21,571 nt of DNA from RGIG8748 sp045646525 (GTDB lineage: Bacteria; Bacillota; Clostridia; UMGS1810), in contig JAZRKX010000008.1 in NCBI GenBank assembly GCA_045646525.1, forward strand, positions 1 through 21,571, given 5' to 3'. Below are positions 1 through 6,801 of this stretch, piece by piece. The first letter of the stretch is position 1, and every line of letters starts with the position of its first letter. Position numbers and translations under genes: made by a program. A model generated the notes under the pieces. The model had not been told where the DNA came from. It saw only the letters and a list, made by a program, of their open reading frames with translations, and did no database searches.

Positions 1-40
1 TAAATTTCACCTTCTCATAAATGTCTTTTCTGTAATTCAT
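1..40 (-). CDS. Start of a gene cut by the left edge, possibly an IS21-type transposase
   Basis: Only the first 13 codons are visible, reading MNYRKDIYEKVKF. The ATG at 38-40 has a GGGAG motif upstream on the minus strand (about 48-52). A second in-frame ATG at 44-46 is possible but leaves too little room for that site. Thirteen residues do not allow a family assignment. The suggestion of an IS21-type transposase rests only on the adjoining paired repeats at 92-130, which look like an insertion-sequence end. It could equally be another small regulator. Confidence 0.4.
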   Translation of the reverse strand, partial: MNYRKDIYEKVKF

Positions 41-53
41 TTTCATCACTCCC

Positions 54-73
54 GAATAGAGTATACTCTATTC
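54..73. promoter_or_regulatory. Perfect 20-bp palindrome, possible operator
   Basis: The arms gaatagagta and tactctattc are exact reverse complements with no spacer. The site lies just upstream of the minus-strand start codon at 40, where an operator for that gene would be expected. It has no U-tract, so it is unlikely to be a terminator. What binds it cannot be told from the sequence. Confidence 0.45.
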
Positions 74-83
74 AAAAGCGACT

Positions 84-135
84 TGTCAGAATTGTACATT
101 TTGAGTTGGCGTTTTTGTACATTTTCAGTTTAACA
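84..135 (-). mobile_element. Probable end of an IS21-like insertion sequence with paired subterminal repeats
   Basis: Two 16-bp direct repeats, ttgtacattttgagtt (92-107) and ttgtacattttcagtt (115-130), differ at one base and are spaced 23 bp apart start to start. Repeated subterminal motifs outside the start of a transposase gene are characteristic of IS21-family ends. A partial gene starts at 40 and reads out of the window. A beheaded reading frame begins on the other side (from 152), as expected if the element inserted into a gene. The exact terminal base and the target duplication cannot be fixed because the other end is outside the window. Confidence 0.4.
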
Positions 136-151
136 TTTATACTAAGGTTGA

Positions 152-373
152 AACTTCTATCAAAGAATCTGCAAAAATCAATTAACTTCAACCAATGATT
201 GGGATAAGCGAAATGTGTTTGACATCTTAGCTAAGTGTTTGATTAAAGTGCTCGACCGCAATAGATATGATGACAACATAAAAAATATGTGTCTTGATAT
301 GTGGGATGATTTGTATCAGTATGACATAAATTCTATTAATGAATTTTCAAAAATAATTGAGGATATTATATAA
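152..373 (+). pseudogene. C-terminal remnant of an unrecognised gene, decapitated next to the IS-like end
   Basis: The frame is open from 152 (preceded by TGA at 149-151) to TAA at 371-373 and encodes about 73 residues. It has no usable start codon in its first half and no ribosome binding site. The composition looks like real protein (for example TNDWDKRNVFDILAKCLIKV, then a W/Y-containing acidic helix and a final KIIEDII), unlike a random AT-rich frame. I read it as the 3' end of a gene whose 5' part was removed by the insertion-sequence event at about 84-135. I do not recognise the family. Confidence 0.45.
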
Positions 374-462
374 AATTTCAAAAGTCAATTGGCATTTAAT
401 TTTCAAATCTTAATTACAGCCCCGAAAGTAGTATTTATTGTTAAATAGGTTAATCTGACAAT

Positions 463-491
463 TTGACAAACCAAAAATATTGTGATATAAT
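463..491 (+). promoter_or_regulatory. Perfect consensus sigma-A promoter of the AbiE-type operon
   Basis: TTGACA at 463-468 and TATAAT at 486-491 are separated by exactly 17 bp. Transcription should start near 498, giving a leader of about 53 nt before the ATG at 552. In AbiE systems the antitoxin usually represses its own promoter through inverted repeats; I see no clear palindrome overlapping this one. Confidence 0.8.
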
Positions 492-551
492 AATTTCGGA
501 TTTATTAGTTACATATTGAATATAATATATCATAGACGGAGGTGTATAATT

Positions 552-1208
552 ATGACATATGTAGCATTCATATCTGGTTTCTTACTGGAAATCGATGCAG
601 GCATACCGATATACACAAAACAAATAGCATATGAAATGACTAAAAAATTCAATCTTACTCAAAAAGATGCATCCGCTGCTGTTTCTGTTGCATTAAAAAG
701 AATTATGGATAGTAATAAACTCCCTGAATTGCGTTTATATCAAAAAGGTATTTATTACAAAACAAAAATCACTCCTTTTGGAGAAATAGGAATAAACAAA
801 GAGCAGTTAATAGCTGACAAATATATTTTACCGCATATAGGTTATGAAACAGGTCTCAATCTTATGAATCAATTGGGCCTAACCACTCAAATTTCTAATG
901 AGCGTATAATTGCCACTAATATGGCTAAAGACTGCGTAAGAACTGATAAAAAACTCGGGGTAACTATTAAACCTCCAAAAACTCTCATCAATTCTCAAAA
1001 CAGGAAATATCTTCAGTTACTTGATGCCTTGGATTTAATAGACAAAACACCCATTGACGAGGAAAAACCATTTGATATAATTGCAAGCTATATAAAAAAT
1101 GAAAATATGCAATATGGGAAACTACTTGCATATGCAGATTCGTACTATAACCAAAAAACGATATTACATTTAGCTCATACCGCAAGTGCAGGAGGTGTGA
1201 ATATATGA
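552..1208 (+). CDS. AbiEi-family antitoxin of a type IV toxin-antitoxin pair
   Basis: This 218-aa protein has the layout of AbiEi-like/DUF6088 antitoxins. A short N-terminal winged-helix region (about residues 1-60) is followed by the characteristic KGIYYK..PFGE stretch, then by KYI...GYETG...N.LGLTTQ and a helical C-terminus. Antitoxins of this type bind their own promoter and counteract the partner AbiEii nucleotidyltransferase without direct protein contact. I chose the ATG at 552 over an in-frame ATG at 516 because GGAGG lies at 538-542 before it and 516 has no site. The stop overlaps the next gene's ATG (ATGA), the usual translational coupling of AbiE pairs. The call follows motif memory and the partner gene. 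Confidence 0.75.
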   Translation: MTYVAFISGFLLEIDAGIPIYTKQIAYEMTKKFNLTQKDASAAVSVALKRIMDSNKLPELRLYQKGIYYKTKITPFGEIGINKEQLIADKYILPHIGYETGLNLMNQLGLTTQISNERIIATNMAKDCVRTDKKLGVTIKPPKTLINSQNRKYLQLLDALDLIDKTPIDEEKPFDIIASYIKNENMQYGKLLAYADSYYNQKTILHLAHTASAGGVNI

Positions 1209-2179
1209 AGTTACATTTAGATAAAGATGCTTTCAAAGCATTACTGGATAAAATTCACGAAAGAACGGGTTACAGAACAGATGTGCTTGAAAAAGACTAC
1301 TATGTTGTTTTAGTTCTGAAAGAATTATCGCAGATGCAAAAGGATGATCTGCCGGCATATTTTAAAGGCGGAACGGCTCTCTATAAAGCTCTGAAAACCA
1401 CAAACAGATTTTCTGAGGATATTGATTTATCCGTTGACAGTCGTGATTGCAGCCGAACTCAAAACGATAAACGCCTTGAGAAGGCAACTAAAAAATATAC
1501 ATCTTTAACAAGGGACGTAGAAAGCGGCAAGACAAACCGTTCAGAAGTTATCTCTGTGTATAATTACGATCCAATAACTTCTTATGATGTTACTGATAGC
1601 CTTCAAAGATTCGGGAAATTAAAAATTGAAGCTACTTCTTTTACAATTAGTGAGCCTGTGGAATCACTTAATATATCTCCTATGATATATGATTTGGCTA
1701 CCGAAGAAGAAAGGCATACTCTTAAAAACAACTATGATGTAGAATCTTTCGATGTGCTAACAATTACATTGGAGAGAATATTTATCGATAAATTATTTGC
1801 TGCTGAAGCATATGTTAGAAACTCTGAGAAGGATTCACGCGCTTTTGAAGCGGCAAAGCATATATATGATTTAGCAGTGATGGAATCTCATCCTAAAATT
1901 ATCTCTTTGATGCACAATGAAAAAGAAATGGAAAAATTACTGTCAATTCGTCTTGAAGAAGAACAATCGAGACTTGACGGTATTCCGTCTGTTTTACCGA
2001 CTGATTTTATATTCTTTACAGAAACAAAAGAGAATCTCAAAGTGCAAAAAGCATATGAAACAATGCAAAATCAGTATGTTATGCGATATGAAGATAGAAT
2101 TGATTTTAATTCAGCAATGGATAGTATCGCAAGAATTCACAAAGGATTGATGGACAATTATTCTTGGAGCAACTGTTAA
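1205..2179 (+). CDS. AbiEii/AbiGii-type nucleotidyltransferase toxin
   Basis: This 324-aa protein carries the diagnostic signature of AbiEii toxins: YFKGGTALYKAL near residues 56-67 (the GG-T/S phosphate-binding motif), then RFSEDIDLSV near 72-81, whose DxD pair would bind metal. Family members are DNA polymerase beta-like nucleotidyltransferases; related toxins modify tRNA acceptor ends, and Lactococcus AbiE aborts phage infection. The start overlaps the antitoxin stop by 4 bases and has AGGAGGTG at 1190-1197, giving spacing of 7. Length fits the family (about 280-330 aa). The likely role is phage defence or island stabilisation. A weak 5-bp hairpin (ctatg/catag, about 2227-2239) follows the stop. 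Confidence 0.85.
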   Translation: MKLHLDKDAFKALLDKIHERTGYRTDVLEKDYYVVLVLKELSQMQKDDLPAYFKGGTALYKALKTTNRFSEDIDLSVDSRDCSRTQNDKRLEKATKKYTSLTRDVESGKTNRSEVISVYNYDPITSYDVTDSLQRFGKLKIEATSFTISEPVESLNISPMIYDLATEEERHTLKNNYDVESFDVLTITLERIFIDKLFAAEAYVRNSEKDSRAFEAAKHIYDLAVMESHPKIISLMHNEKEMEKLLSIRLEEEQSRLDGIPSVLPTDFIFFTETKENLKVQKAYETMQNQYVMRYEDRIDFNSAMDSIARIHKGLMDNYSWSNC

Positions 2180-2280
2180 ACTCACTTTGACTCTAATGAA
2201 TTTGATGAGTTTGGAATGAATCAATCTATGTAGCATAGTGGTTTTTATAAAAATAATATTTCTTAGAAAGGAGACTGACT

Positions 2281-3273
2281 ATGGCAAATACATTGAAAGG
2301 GAAGGTATTTGAATACTTTTTGAAACAACTTTTAGAGGGTTGTGGTTTTACCCCTGTTCTTTCAGATGGAATGATTGTATATGATGGTAGTGCAGGACAA
2401 ATGATACATGGTTTGGGGCAAGCACATAATGCTGATGTTTTAATGGCTCCTCCCATGCAAACACCATTTTATTATAATACAAATTTGCTGGTGGAATGTA
2501 AATGTTATAGTGAGCCGCTAGGACTACCATTCGTTAGAAATGTATTGGGATTAAGAGAAGATATAAATAAGTTTGATATTATAACACCTGATATTTTAAA
2601 CGCACGTAAGAATTATCATGGTAAAACTCCCAAATTATTTCCGTTTAACAGATATACATATCAAGTTGCTTTGGCTTCTATATCTGGATTCACAAGACCT
2701 GCTATAGAATTTGCACAAGTACATAGAATACCTTTAATTTCATTTGCCGAAGGAGAATTGTTTGCACCACTGAGAGAAGCTATTGATTCGATAGATTCAT
2801 CTAATTTTTCGGAATTAGATTGGACTGATATTTTAAATGGCAATTATAATGATATTGATGAAATTGAATATTTCTTTGATTATACTGAAGATTTAAAAGA
2901 ACGGGTAAGAATTGGTCTTTTGGAAAATGGAACAATATTGTTTTTGTGCCAATATTATAATAATAAAGAAGCGTACTATTCAGACAATAGTTTTACGCTT
3001 CACTGGGAAAACAGAACAAATAACTGGACATTAAAAAATAATGATTTAGAATACCATTTTGAATTACCAAAAGAAATGATGATGGAATGGGAGATGCAAA
3101 CCAGAAATTCAGAAAATGATTTTTACAGAAAAATGAGTGCTTTAAATTTAAAAGAAAAGTATTTCCCAAAAGTGTATTTGTTTGATACAGATACCGCGTG
3201 CATAAGAGTGTTAAAAATCAATAAAGATTTTTTATACAATGCATATAATAATATTTTCAATGAATTTATTTGA
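2281..3273 (+). CDS. PD-(D/E)XK restriction-endonuclease-like protein
   Basis: This is a 330-aa protein. Its first 100 residues follow the PD-(D/E)XK nuclease fold: a helix with GKVFEYFL (7-14), then D52 in the AHNADVLMAPP segment, then E72-x-K74 in LLVECKCYSE, then a helix with FVRNVLGLREDIN. D52/E72/K74 would be the metal and catalytic residues, as in Mrr-like and type IV or type II restriction-like nucleases. The C-terminal two thirds has no motif I recognise. AAAGGAG at 2267-2273 supports the start. It stands alone without a methyltransferase and is AT-rich like the toxin pair upstream. That suggests defence-type cargo of the same island. The exact substrate is unknown. Confidence 0.6.
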   Translation: MANTLKGKVFEYFLKQLLEGCGFTPVLSDGMIVYDGSAGQMIHGLGQAHNADVLMAPPMQTPFYYNTNLLVECKCYSEPLGLPFVRNVLGLREDINKFDIITPDILNARKNYHGKTPKLFPFNRYTYQVALASISGFTRPAIEFAQVHRIPLISFAEGELFAPLREAIDSIDSSNFSELDWTDILNGNYNDIDEIEYFFDYTEDLKERVRIGLLENGTILFLCQYYNNKEAYYSDNSFTLHWENRTNNWTLKNNDLEYHFELPKEMMMEWEMQTRNSENDFYRKMSALNLKEKYFPKVYLFDTDTACIRVLKINKDFLYNAYNNIFNEFI

Positions 3274-3399
3274 TGTGATAATTTTAAAGATTTTTCAATA
3301 GCATCAATAAAGCATCAAACCGCATAAGGTTCAAAAGAGCGAGTGCCACAAGTGGCTCAACAATGGGAACAAATTGCATGGCCTTTCAAAGTTTGGAGT

Positions 3400-3446
3400 G
3401 TCTCCAAAACCGCGTGCCGTGAGTTCAAGTCTTACTACCCCTGCCA
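3400..3446 (+). repeat. tRNA-Trp 3' fragment, candidate attachment site (copy 1)
   Basis: The 47 bases correspond to a tRNA-Trp from the anticodon loop to the CCA end. They hold gtctccaaaacc (loop CTCCAAA with anticodon CCA and 3' stem ACCGC), then a T-arm gtgag-TTCAAGT-cttac that pairs over 5 bp, then acceptor TACCCCT, discriminator G and CCA. The 5' half is absent: no AGGGGTA-type acceptor strand or D-arm lies near 3371 where it should be. This is not a functional tRNA but the signature of integration in the anticodon-loop-to-3'-end segment. Confidence 0.75.
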
Positions 3447-3484
3447 AAACAAAAAGGATTACCGAAAGGTAGTCCTTTTTGTTT
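3447..3484 (+). terminator. Intrinsic terminator after tRNA-Trp fragment 1
   Basis: A 17-bp stem (aaacaaaaaggattacc with ggtagtcctttttgttt, one G-T pair) closes a GAAA tetraloop and ends in a T-rich arm. It begins right after the CCA of the tRNA fragment, as a tRNA terminator would. Confidence 0.8.
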
Positions 3485-3499
3485 TAGTATCGTATTTTG

Positions 3500-3523
3500 G
3501 ACTTGAACTCCGCACGCGGTTTT
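3500..3523 (-). repeat. Inverted partial copy of tRNA-Trp (copy A)
   Basis: The plus strand gacttgaactccgcacgcgg plus tttt is the reverse complement of tRNA-Trp bases 3406-3431 (3' anticodon stem to T-loop) with two single-base deletions. It lies about 15 bp beyond the terminator of tRNA fragment 1. The tRNA fragment, its terminator and this copy together could fold as one long hairpin. Confidence 0.6.
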
Positions 3524-3659
3524 CCGCGTGAACGTGTGAGCGAGGTGCCCGCTGCCGGTGGCAGATGAAGGGCACCAAGCGAAGCGCAGTGGTCGACTTG
3601 CGGCGAGCTACATTTTTGTGGCGAAGTCGAAAGTCGGGTACCACAAGTGGGCGAAGCCT
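3524..3659. other. Non-coding spacer between the two tRNA-Trp scars
   Basis: No credible gene is present. The stretch is GC-richer than the island and full of small repeats: a cgcgg/ccgcg pair, gtgcccgctgccggtggcag, and gtaccacaagtggg (3638-3651). The last resembles gtgccacaagtggc at 3343-3356 upstream of fragment 1, and both are followed by gcctttcaa. The parallel order suggests two related integration modules in tandem. Confidence 0.4.
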
Positions 3660-3682
3660 TTCAAGTCTTACTACCCCTGCCA
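3660..3682 (+). repeat. tRNA-Trp 3' fragment, candidate attachment site (copy 2)
   Basis: The 23 bases from the T-loop to CCA are identical to 3424-3446, 236 bp downstream and in the same orientation. The upstream half of the tRNA is missing here too. As the rightmost copy, with its own terminator and core genes beyond, it may be the ancestral tRNA-Trp 3' end, copy 1 being the scar of a later integration. Confidence 0.7.
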
Positions 3683-3725
3683 CAAACAGAAAGGAACACC
3701 GCAAGGTGCTCCTTTTTTGTTTGTG
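3681..3725 (+). terminator. Intrinsic terminator after tRNA-Trp fragment 2
   Basis: A stem of cacaaac/gtttgtg plus aagga..acacc/ggtg..tcctt closes a GCAA loop, with a run of T in the 3' arm. Its layout matches the terminator at 3447-3484, but the sequence differs. Confidence 0.75.
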
Positions 3726-3736
3726 CAAATTGGAAT

Positions 3737-3758
3737 GACTTGAACGAGCGGCACGCGG
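3737..3758 (-). repeat. Inverted partial copy of tRNA-Trp (copy B)
   Basis: The plus strand gacttgaacgagcggcacgc plus gg matches the reverse complement of the tRNA-Trp T-loop and variable region with three mismatches in 22 bases. As with copy A, it sits about 12 bp after the tRNA terminator. Confidence 0.55.
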
Positions 3759-3828
3759 AGCATGAACTGGAAATTAAATAAATTCATCACAAACCGGGCA
3801 TACTATACGAGGAAACGGAGTGATGATT

Positions 3829-4008
3829 ATGGAAAAATACAAAATGCCCGTAGGGCTCGGAATGGAGCTTGCGCAAAGACCCGAAGCTATGGAAAAATTC
3901 GCATCTCTCAGCGAAGCAGAAAAAATGGAAATAATTAACGGTACACATTCGGTATCTTCCAAATCGGAAATGCGTCAATATGTAGAAAAAATTATATCGG
4001 AATACTGA
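3829..4008 (+). CDS. Small conserved-looking protein of unknown function
   Basis: This 59-aa soluble protein begins MEKYKMPVGLGMELAQRPEA and continues with a helical MEKFASLSEAEKMEIINGTH segment and a charged C-terminal helix ending IISEY. I chose the ATG at 3829 because GGAG (3817-3820) lies 8 bases upstream; upstream in-frame GTG 3820 and ATG 3823 have no spacing for it. The SLSEAEKxxIIxG pattern recalls the short C-terminal helical tail of some YdeI-like proteins, but I do not assign it. It is the first plus-strand gene after the tRNA-Trp scars, and a second small gene follows 39 bp downstream. Confidence 0.65.
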   Translation: MEKYKMPVGLGMELAQRPEAMEKFASLSEAEKMEIINGTHSVSSKSEMRQYVEKIISEY

Positions 4009-4047
4009 CTCATTTGATTACCAATACTATAAAAGAGGTGAATGATT

Positions 4048-4176
4048 ATGGATGATAAGAAAAAACAGGATTCGAAAAAATCGGCAACAGATAATAAGTG
4101 GGTTTCCACAGGACTGACACGCCCCACCGATAAATCCGACCGCAGAGACGGTCCAGGCGGAGAAAACGAAAGATAA
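4048..4176 (+). CDS. 42-aa highly charged, probably disordered peptide
   Basis: The ATG at 4048 follows a good ribosome binding site (AGAGGTG, 4034-4040). The product has a Lys/Asp-rich first third, then a KWVSTGLTRPTDKSDRRDGP core and GGENER at the end. It has no hydrophobic stretch, so it is likely cytoplasmic and unstructured on its own. The strong binding site, the codon-like composition and a terminator right after it (4203-4243) support a real gene despite its size. Function unknown. Confidence 0.55.
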   Translation: MDDKKKQDSKKSATDNKWVSTGLTRPTDKSDRRDGPGGENER

Positions 4177-4202
4177 GCATACGGTCTTCAGTTAAACCAA
4201 AG

Positions 4203-4243
4203 CACAGACGGACAAAATATAAGATGCCGTCTGTGTTATTTTT
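4203..4243 (+). terminator. Intrinsic terminator after the two small genes
   Basis: The stem cacagacgg (4203-4211) / ccgtctgtg (4227-4235) is followed by ttattttttt. It separates the small genes from the DUF255 gene at 4280. Confidence 0.8.
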
Positions 4244-4279
4244 TTATATATGCCAAATAAAGTTAATATGGAGGAAGAA

Positions 4280-6217
4280 ATGAGTAACAGATTAAAAAAC
4301 GAAACAAGTCCGTACCTCATACAGCATGCCGAAAATCCTGTAAATTGGTATCCGTGGTGCGAAGAAGCTTTCCATAAAGCAAAAGCGGAAGACAAGCCCG
4401 TTTTCCTGAGTATAGGTTACAGTACATGTCACTGGTGCCATGTGATGGCACACGAAAGCTTTGAAGATGATAAAACTGCCGAAATCTTAAATAAACATTT
4501 TGTTTCCATAAAGGTAGACCGGGAGGAACGCCCCGATATTGACAGTGTATATATGTCCGTGTGTCAGGCATTTACGGGAAGCGGAGGCTGGCCCATGAGT
4601 ATATTTATGACATGGGACAAAAAGCCGTTTTTTGCAGGCACATATTTCCCGCCCCGCTCCCAATACGGTATGCCGAGCTTTTCGGACTTACTGAGTACAA
4701 TTACAAGAGAGTGGAATTCACATAAAGCGGGACTTCTGAATACTGCAGAAGAAATAATAAAGCATCTTAAGTATGAGCAAATAAGCGAAAGCAAAGAGTC
4801 CTACAGCGACCTTATTCAACAGGCAATAGAAATTTTTGAGAATACTTTTGACATCACCAACGGCGGTTTTGGCAATGCCCCCAAATTTCCCACACCGCAT
4901 AACCTCTTGTTTCTGATGCTGTATGCAAAACAATATGACGATTCCAATGCTCTCAAAATGGCAGAAAAAACCCTTATACAAATGAGAAAAGGGGGAATAT
5001 TCGACCATGTCGGCGGCGGGTTTTCGAGATATTCCACAGATAAGTACTATCTTGCTCCCCACTTTGAAAAAATGCTCTATGATAATGCCTTGCTCATAAT
5101 AGCATACACAGCTCTTTACAGTATTACCCGCAAAAAAATCTATATTGATACCGCAGAGAAAACTGCGGAATATATCATAAATGAAATGACATCGCGAGAC
5201 GGCGGATTCTACAGCGCTCAGGATGCAGACAGCGAGGGCGTTGAGGGGAAATATTACACATTCTCTCAAAAGGAAATAACAGATGTTTTAGGTGAGGACA
5301 GGGGCAGAAAATTTTCGGAAGTTTTTGATATTACACAAAATGGTAATTTTGAGGGCATGAATATTCCTAACCTGCTTAAGAGTAAGGATTCAGAAGCCGA
5401 ATTCACAGATGAAATAAAAAAACTCTACAGCTACCGAAAAAACCGTTTTAAGCTCCACCTTGACGATAAAATTTTATCATCATGGAATTCGATGATGATA
5501 ACTGCAATGTCTGTTTTGTACAGAGTTACCCAAAAGGATAAATATCTTAACTGTGCCCAAAAAGCTTATGAGTTTATAGAGAAAAATCTGTCCTGCTCTC
5601 TGTCTCTTTACACAAGCTTTCGGGACGGAAAGTGTTCAGAGCATGCCTTTTTGGATGATTATGCATTTTATATTTCTGCCCTCATAGAGCTTTATAACTC
5701 GACACTTAACAAAAATTATATTGAAAAGGCAGAAAAATTCTGCACAGAAGCTGTCCGAAAGTTTATGGACAGCAAAAACGGCGGTTTTCACCTTGCCGAC
5801 CCAAGCAGTACGGAACTATTTATAAATCCGAAAGAAACCTACGACGGCGCAATCCCGAGCGGAAATTCTGTTATGACATACAATCTTACAAGATTGTGCG
5901 GAATTACGGAAAAGGAAGAATATAAAGAACTTTTGGAAAAACAGATGGCATTTATGACCGAAAGTGCATATGGCTATCCGTCGTCTGTCAGTATGTTTCT
6001 TGTTGCAAAGATTATGTACGAGGATAATATCCCCCATATTACCGTCGTCATTAAGGATGAGTCGGATTTAAACAAGGTAAAAAGTAAACTGCCCTTTCTT
6101 GCAAATGTGTCGGTAATGAGCGAAAGTGCACAATATCCGCTTTTAAATGATAAGACAACATTTTATGTGTGCAAAAACCGTAATTGTCTGCCGCCTGCCA
6201 ACGAATTTAATATTTAA
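4280..6217 (+). CDS. YyaL/SPATA20-type thioredoxin-domain (DUF255) protein
   Basis: This 645-aa cytoplasmic protein has the full architecture of the YyaL family. The N-terminal DUF255 thioredoxin fold has the signature NRLKNETSPYLIQHAENPV and a C50-H-W-C53 active site, then VDREERPD and GGWPMSIF. After this comes an alpha-toroid of the N-acylglucosamine 2-epimerase/six-hairpin type (about 190-600), with GGxFDHVGGGFSRYS and LDDKILSSWNSMMI. No reaction is firmly established for the family; a redox or sugar-related role has been suggested. I chose ATG 4280 over 4250 because GGAGGAA (4270-4276) precedes it and the family begins at this point. Length is normal. It ends at the bidirectional terminator shared with the B12 operon and is convergent to it. 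Confidence 0.9.
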   Translation: MSNRLKNETSPYLIQHAENPVNWYPWCEEAFHKAKAEDKPVFLSIGYSTCHWCHVMAHESFEDDKTAEILNKHFVSIKVDREERPDIDSVYMSVCQAFTGSGGWPMSIFMTWDKKPFFAGTYFPPRSQYGMPSFSDLLSTITREWNSHKAGLLNTAEEIIKHLKYEQISESKESYSDLIQQAIEIFENTFDITNGGFGNAPKFPTPHNLLFLMLYAKQYDDSNALKMAEKTLIQMRKGGIFDHVGGGFSRYSTDKYYLAPHFEKMLYDNALLIIAYTALYSITRKKIYIDTAEKTAEYIINEMTSRDGGFYSAQDADSEGVEGKYYTFSQKEITDVLGEDRGRKFSEVFDITQNGNFEGMNIPNLLKSKDSEAEFTDEIKKLYSYRKNRFKLHLDDKILSSWNSMMITAMSVLYRVTQKDKYLNCAQKAYEFIEKNLSCSLSLYTSFRDGKCSEHAFLDDYAFYISALIELYNSTLNKNYIEKAEKFCTEAVRKFMDSKNGGFHLADPSSTELFINPKETYDGAIPSGNSVMTYNLTRLCGITEKEEYKELLEKQMAFMTESAYGYPSSVSMFLVAKIMYEDNIPHITVVIKDESDLNKVKSKLPFLANVSVMSESAQYPLLNDKTTFYVCKNRNCLPPANEFNI

Positions 6218-6220
6218 AAA

Positions 6221-6254
6221 TTAAGCACACGGAATCAAAATTCCGTGTGCTTAA
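6221..6254. terminator. Bidirectional terminator between the convergent DUF255 gene and B12 operon
   Basis: Perfect 14-bp arms, ttaagcacacggaa (6221-6234) and ttccgtgtgcttaa (6241-6254), close a 6-base loop, with A- and T-rich flanks on both sides. It overlaps the last codons of the cobC-like gene. Confidence 0.85.
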
Positions 6255-6801
6255 TCTTTCCGCCATCAAATTTGCAAATTACAAATTCACCGTTTCCTAT
6301 ATGATAATCGTAAAAGTCTGCACCGCTTTCACAAAACTCCTCCATAATTGCCATTATAACCCCGCCGTGAAGTACGAACGAAGCACTTTCACCGTCGGGA
6401 ATGGTTTCAATTATTTTTCGAAAAGCCTTTGTACACCGCTTTTTAAATCCCTTTATATCTTCTCCTTTCGGTATGGGCAGAGTACACATGGAATCCACCC
6501 ACGCTATGTACTCCTTATCTTCCGAAAGCTCTAGGGCGCTTTTGCCCTCGAAGATACCGAAATCCGTCTCCCTGAAATCGTCTGTCACAGTATATTTACT
6601 GTGCGGAAAAACTATCTCTGCCGTCTGCCTTGCTCTCTGCATAGGGCTTACAAAGATATGCTCCGACGGAAAATTGTATTTTCTTAAAGAGCGTGCCTGC
6701 CGAGTCCCCAAATCGCAGAGGGGCTCGTCGGTACATCCCACATACCTTTTTTCGAGGTTGCCTTGTGTGGCACCGTGGCGTATAAAGACCAAATTAATCA
6801 T
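6235..6801 (-). CDS. cobC: CobC-like histidine phosphatase (probable alpha-ribazole phosphatase)
   Basis: This 188-aa protein belongs to the histidine phosphatase superfamily. R8-H9-G10 near the N-terminus holds the phospho-accepting histidine. The proton-donor region is ETDFGIFEGK (about 77-86) and the second histidine lies in VLHGGV (about 147). CobC removes the 5'-phosphate from alpha-ribazole phosphate or adenosylcobalamin phosphate, the last step of nucleotide-loop assembly. The family alone does not fix the substrate; the position as last gene of a cob operon does. I chose ATG 6801 because GGAG (6809-6812) precedes it and it overlaps the cobS stop as ATGA. An upstream ATG at 6819 would lie further inside cobS. 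Confidence 0.85.
   Translation of the reverse strand: MINLVFIRHGATQGNLEKRYVGCTDEPLCDLGTRQARSLRKYNFPSEHIFVSPMQRARQTAEIVFPHSKYTVTDDFRETDFGIFEGKSALELSEDKEYIAWVDSMCTLPIPKGEDIKGFKKRCTKAFRKIIETIPDGESASFVLHGGVIMAIMEEFCESGADFYDYHIGNGEFVICKFDGGKIKHTEF

Larger units (their letters stand above)
1..3446. mobile_element. Right-hand end of an accessory island integrated at tRNA-Trp
   Basis: The segment is markedly AT-rich and carries an IS-like end, a broken gene, a toxin-antitoxin pair and a lone nuclease. It ends exactly at a tRNA-Trp 3' fragment (3400-3446). Site-specific elements that integrate into the 3' half of a tRNA gene leave an intact gene at one end and such a fragment at the other. The intact tRNA-Trp and the integrase should therefore lie left of the window. 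Neither is visible, so the call is inference from the boundary and composition. Confidence 0.5.

Noticed and set aside
3371..3446. Complete tRNA-Trp gene
   Set aside because: The 3' half matches, but the 5' acceptor strand and D-arm are absent at the required distance.
3300..3700. CRISPR array
   Set aside because: Repeats are only two copies at unequal units, match tRNA-Trp and carry terminators; no regular spacer pattern.
3343..3743. Overlapping frames of about 60-90 aa on both strands over the tRNA-Trp scars
   Set aside because: They are explained by the repeated tRNA fragments and terminators, have no ribosome binding sites, and would translate tRNA sequence.
4718..5269. A 183-aa minus-strand frame opposite the DUF255 gene
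   Set aside because: The plus strand holds a clear full-length family member here; the antisense frame has no ribosome binding site or recognisable motif.
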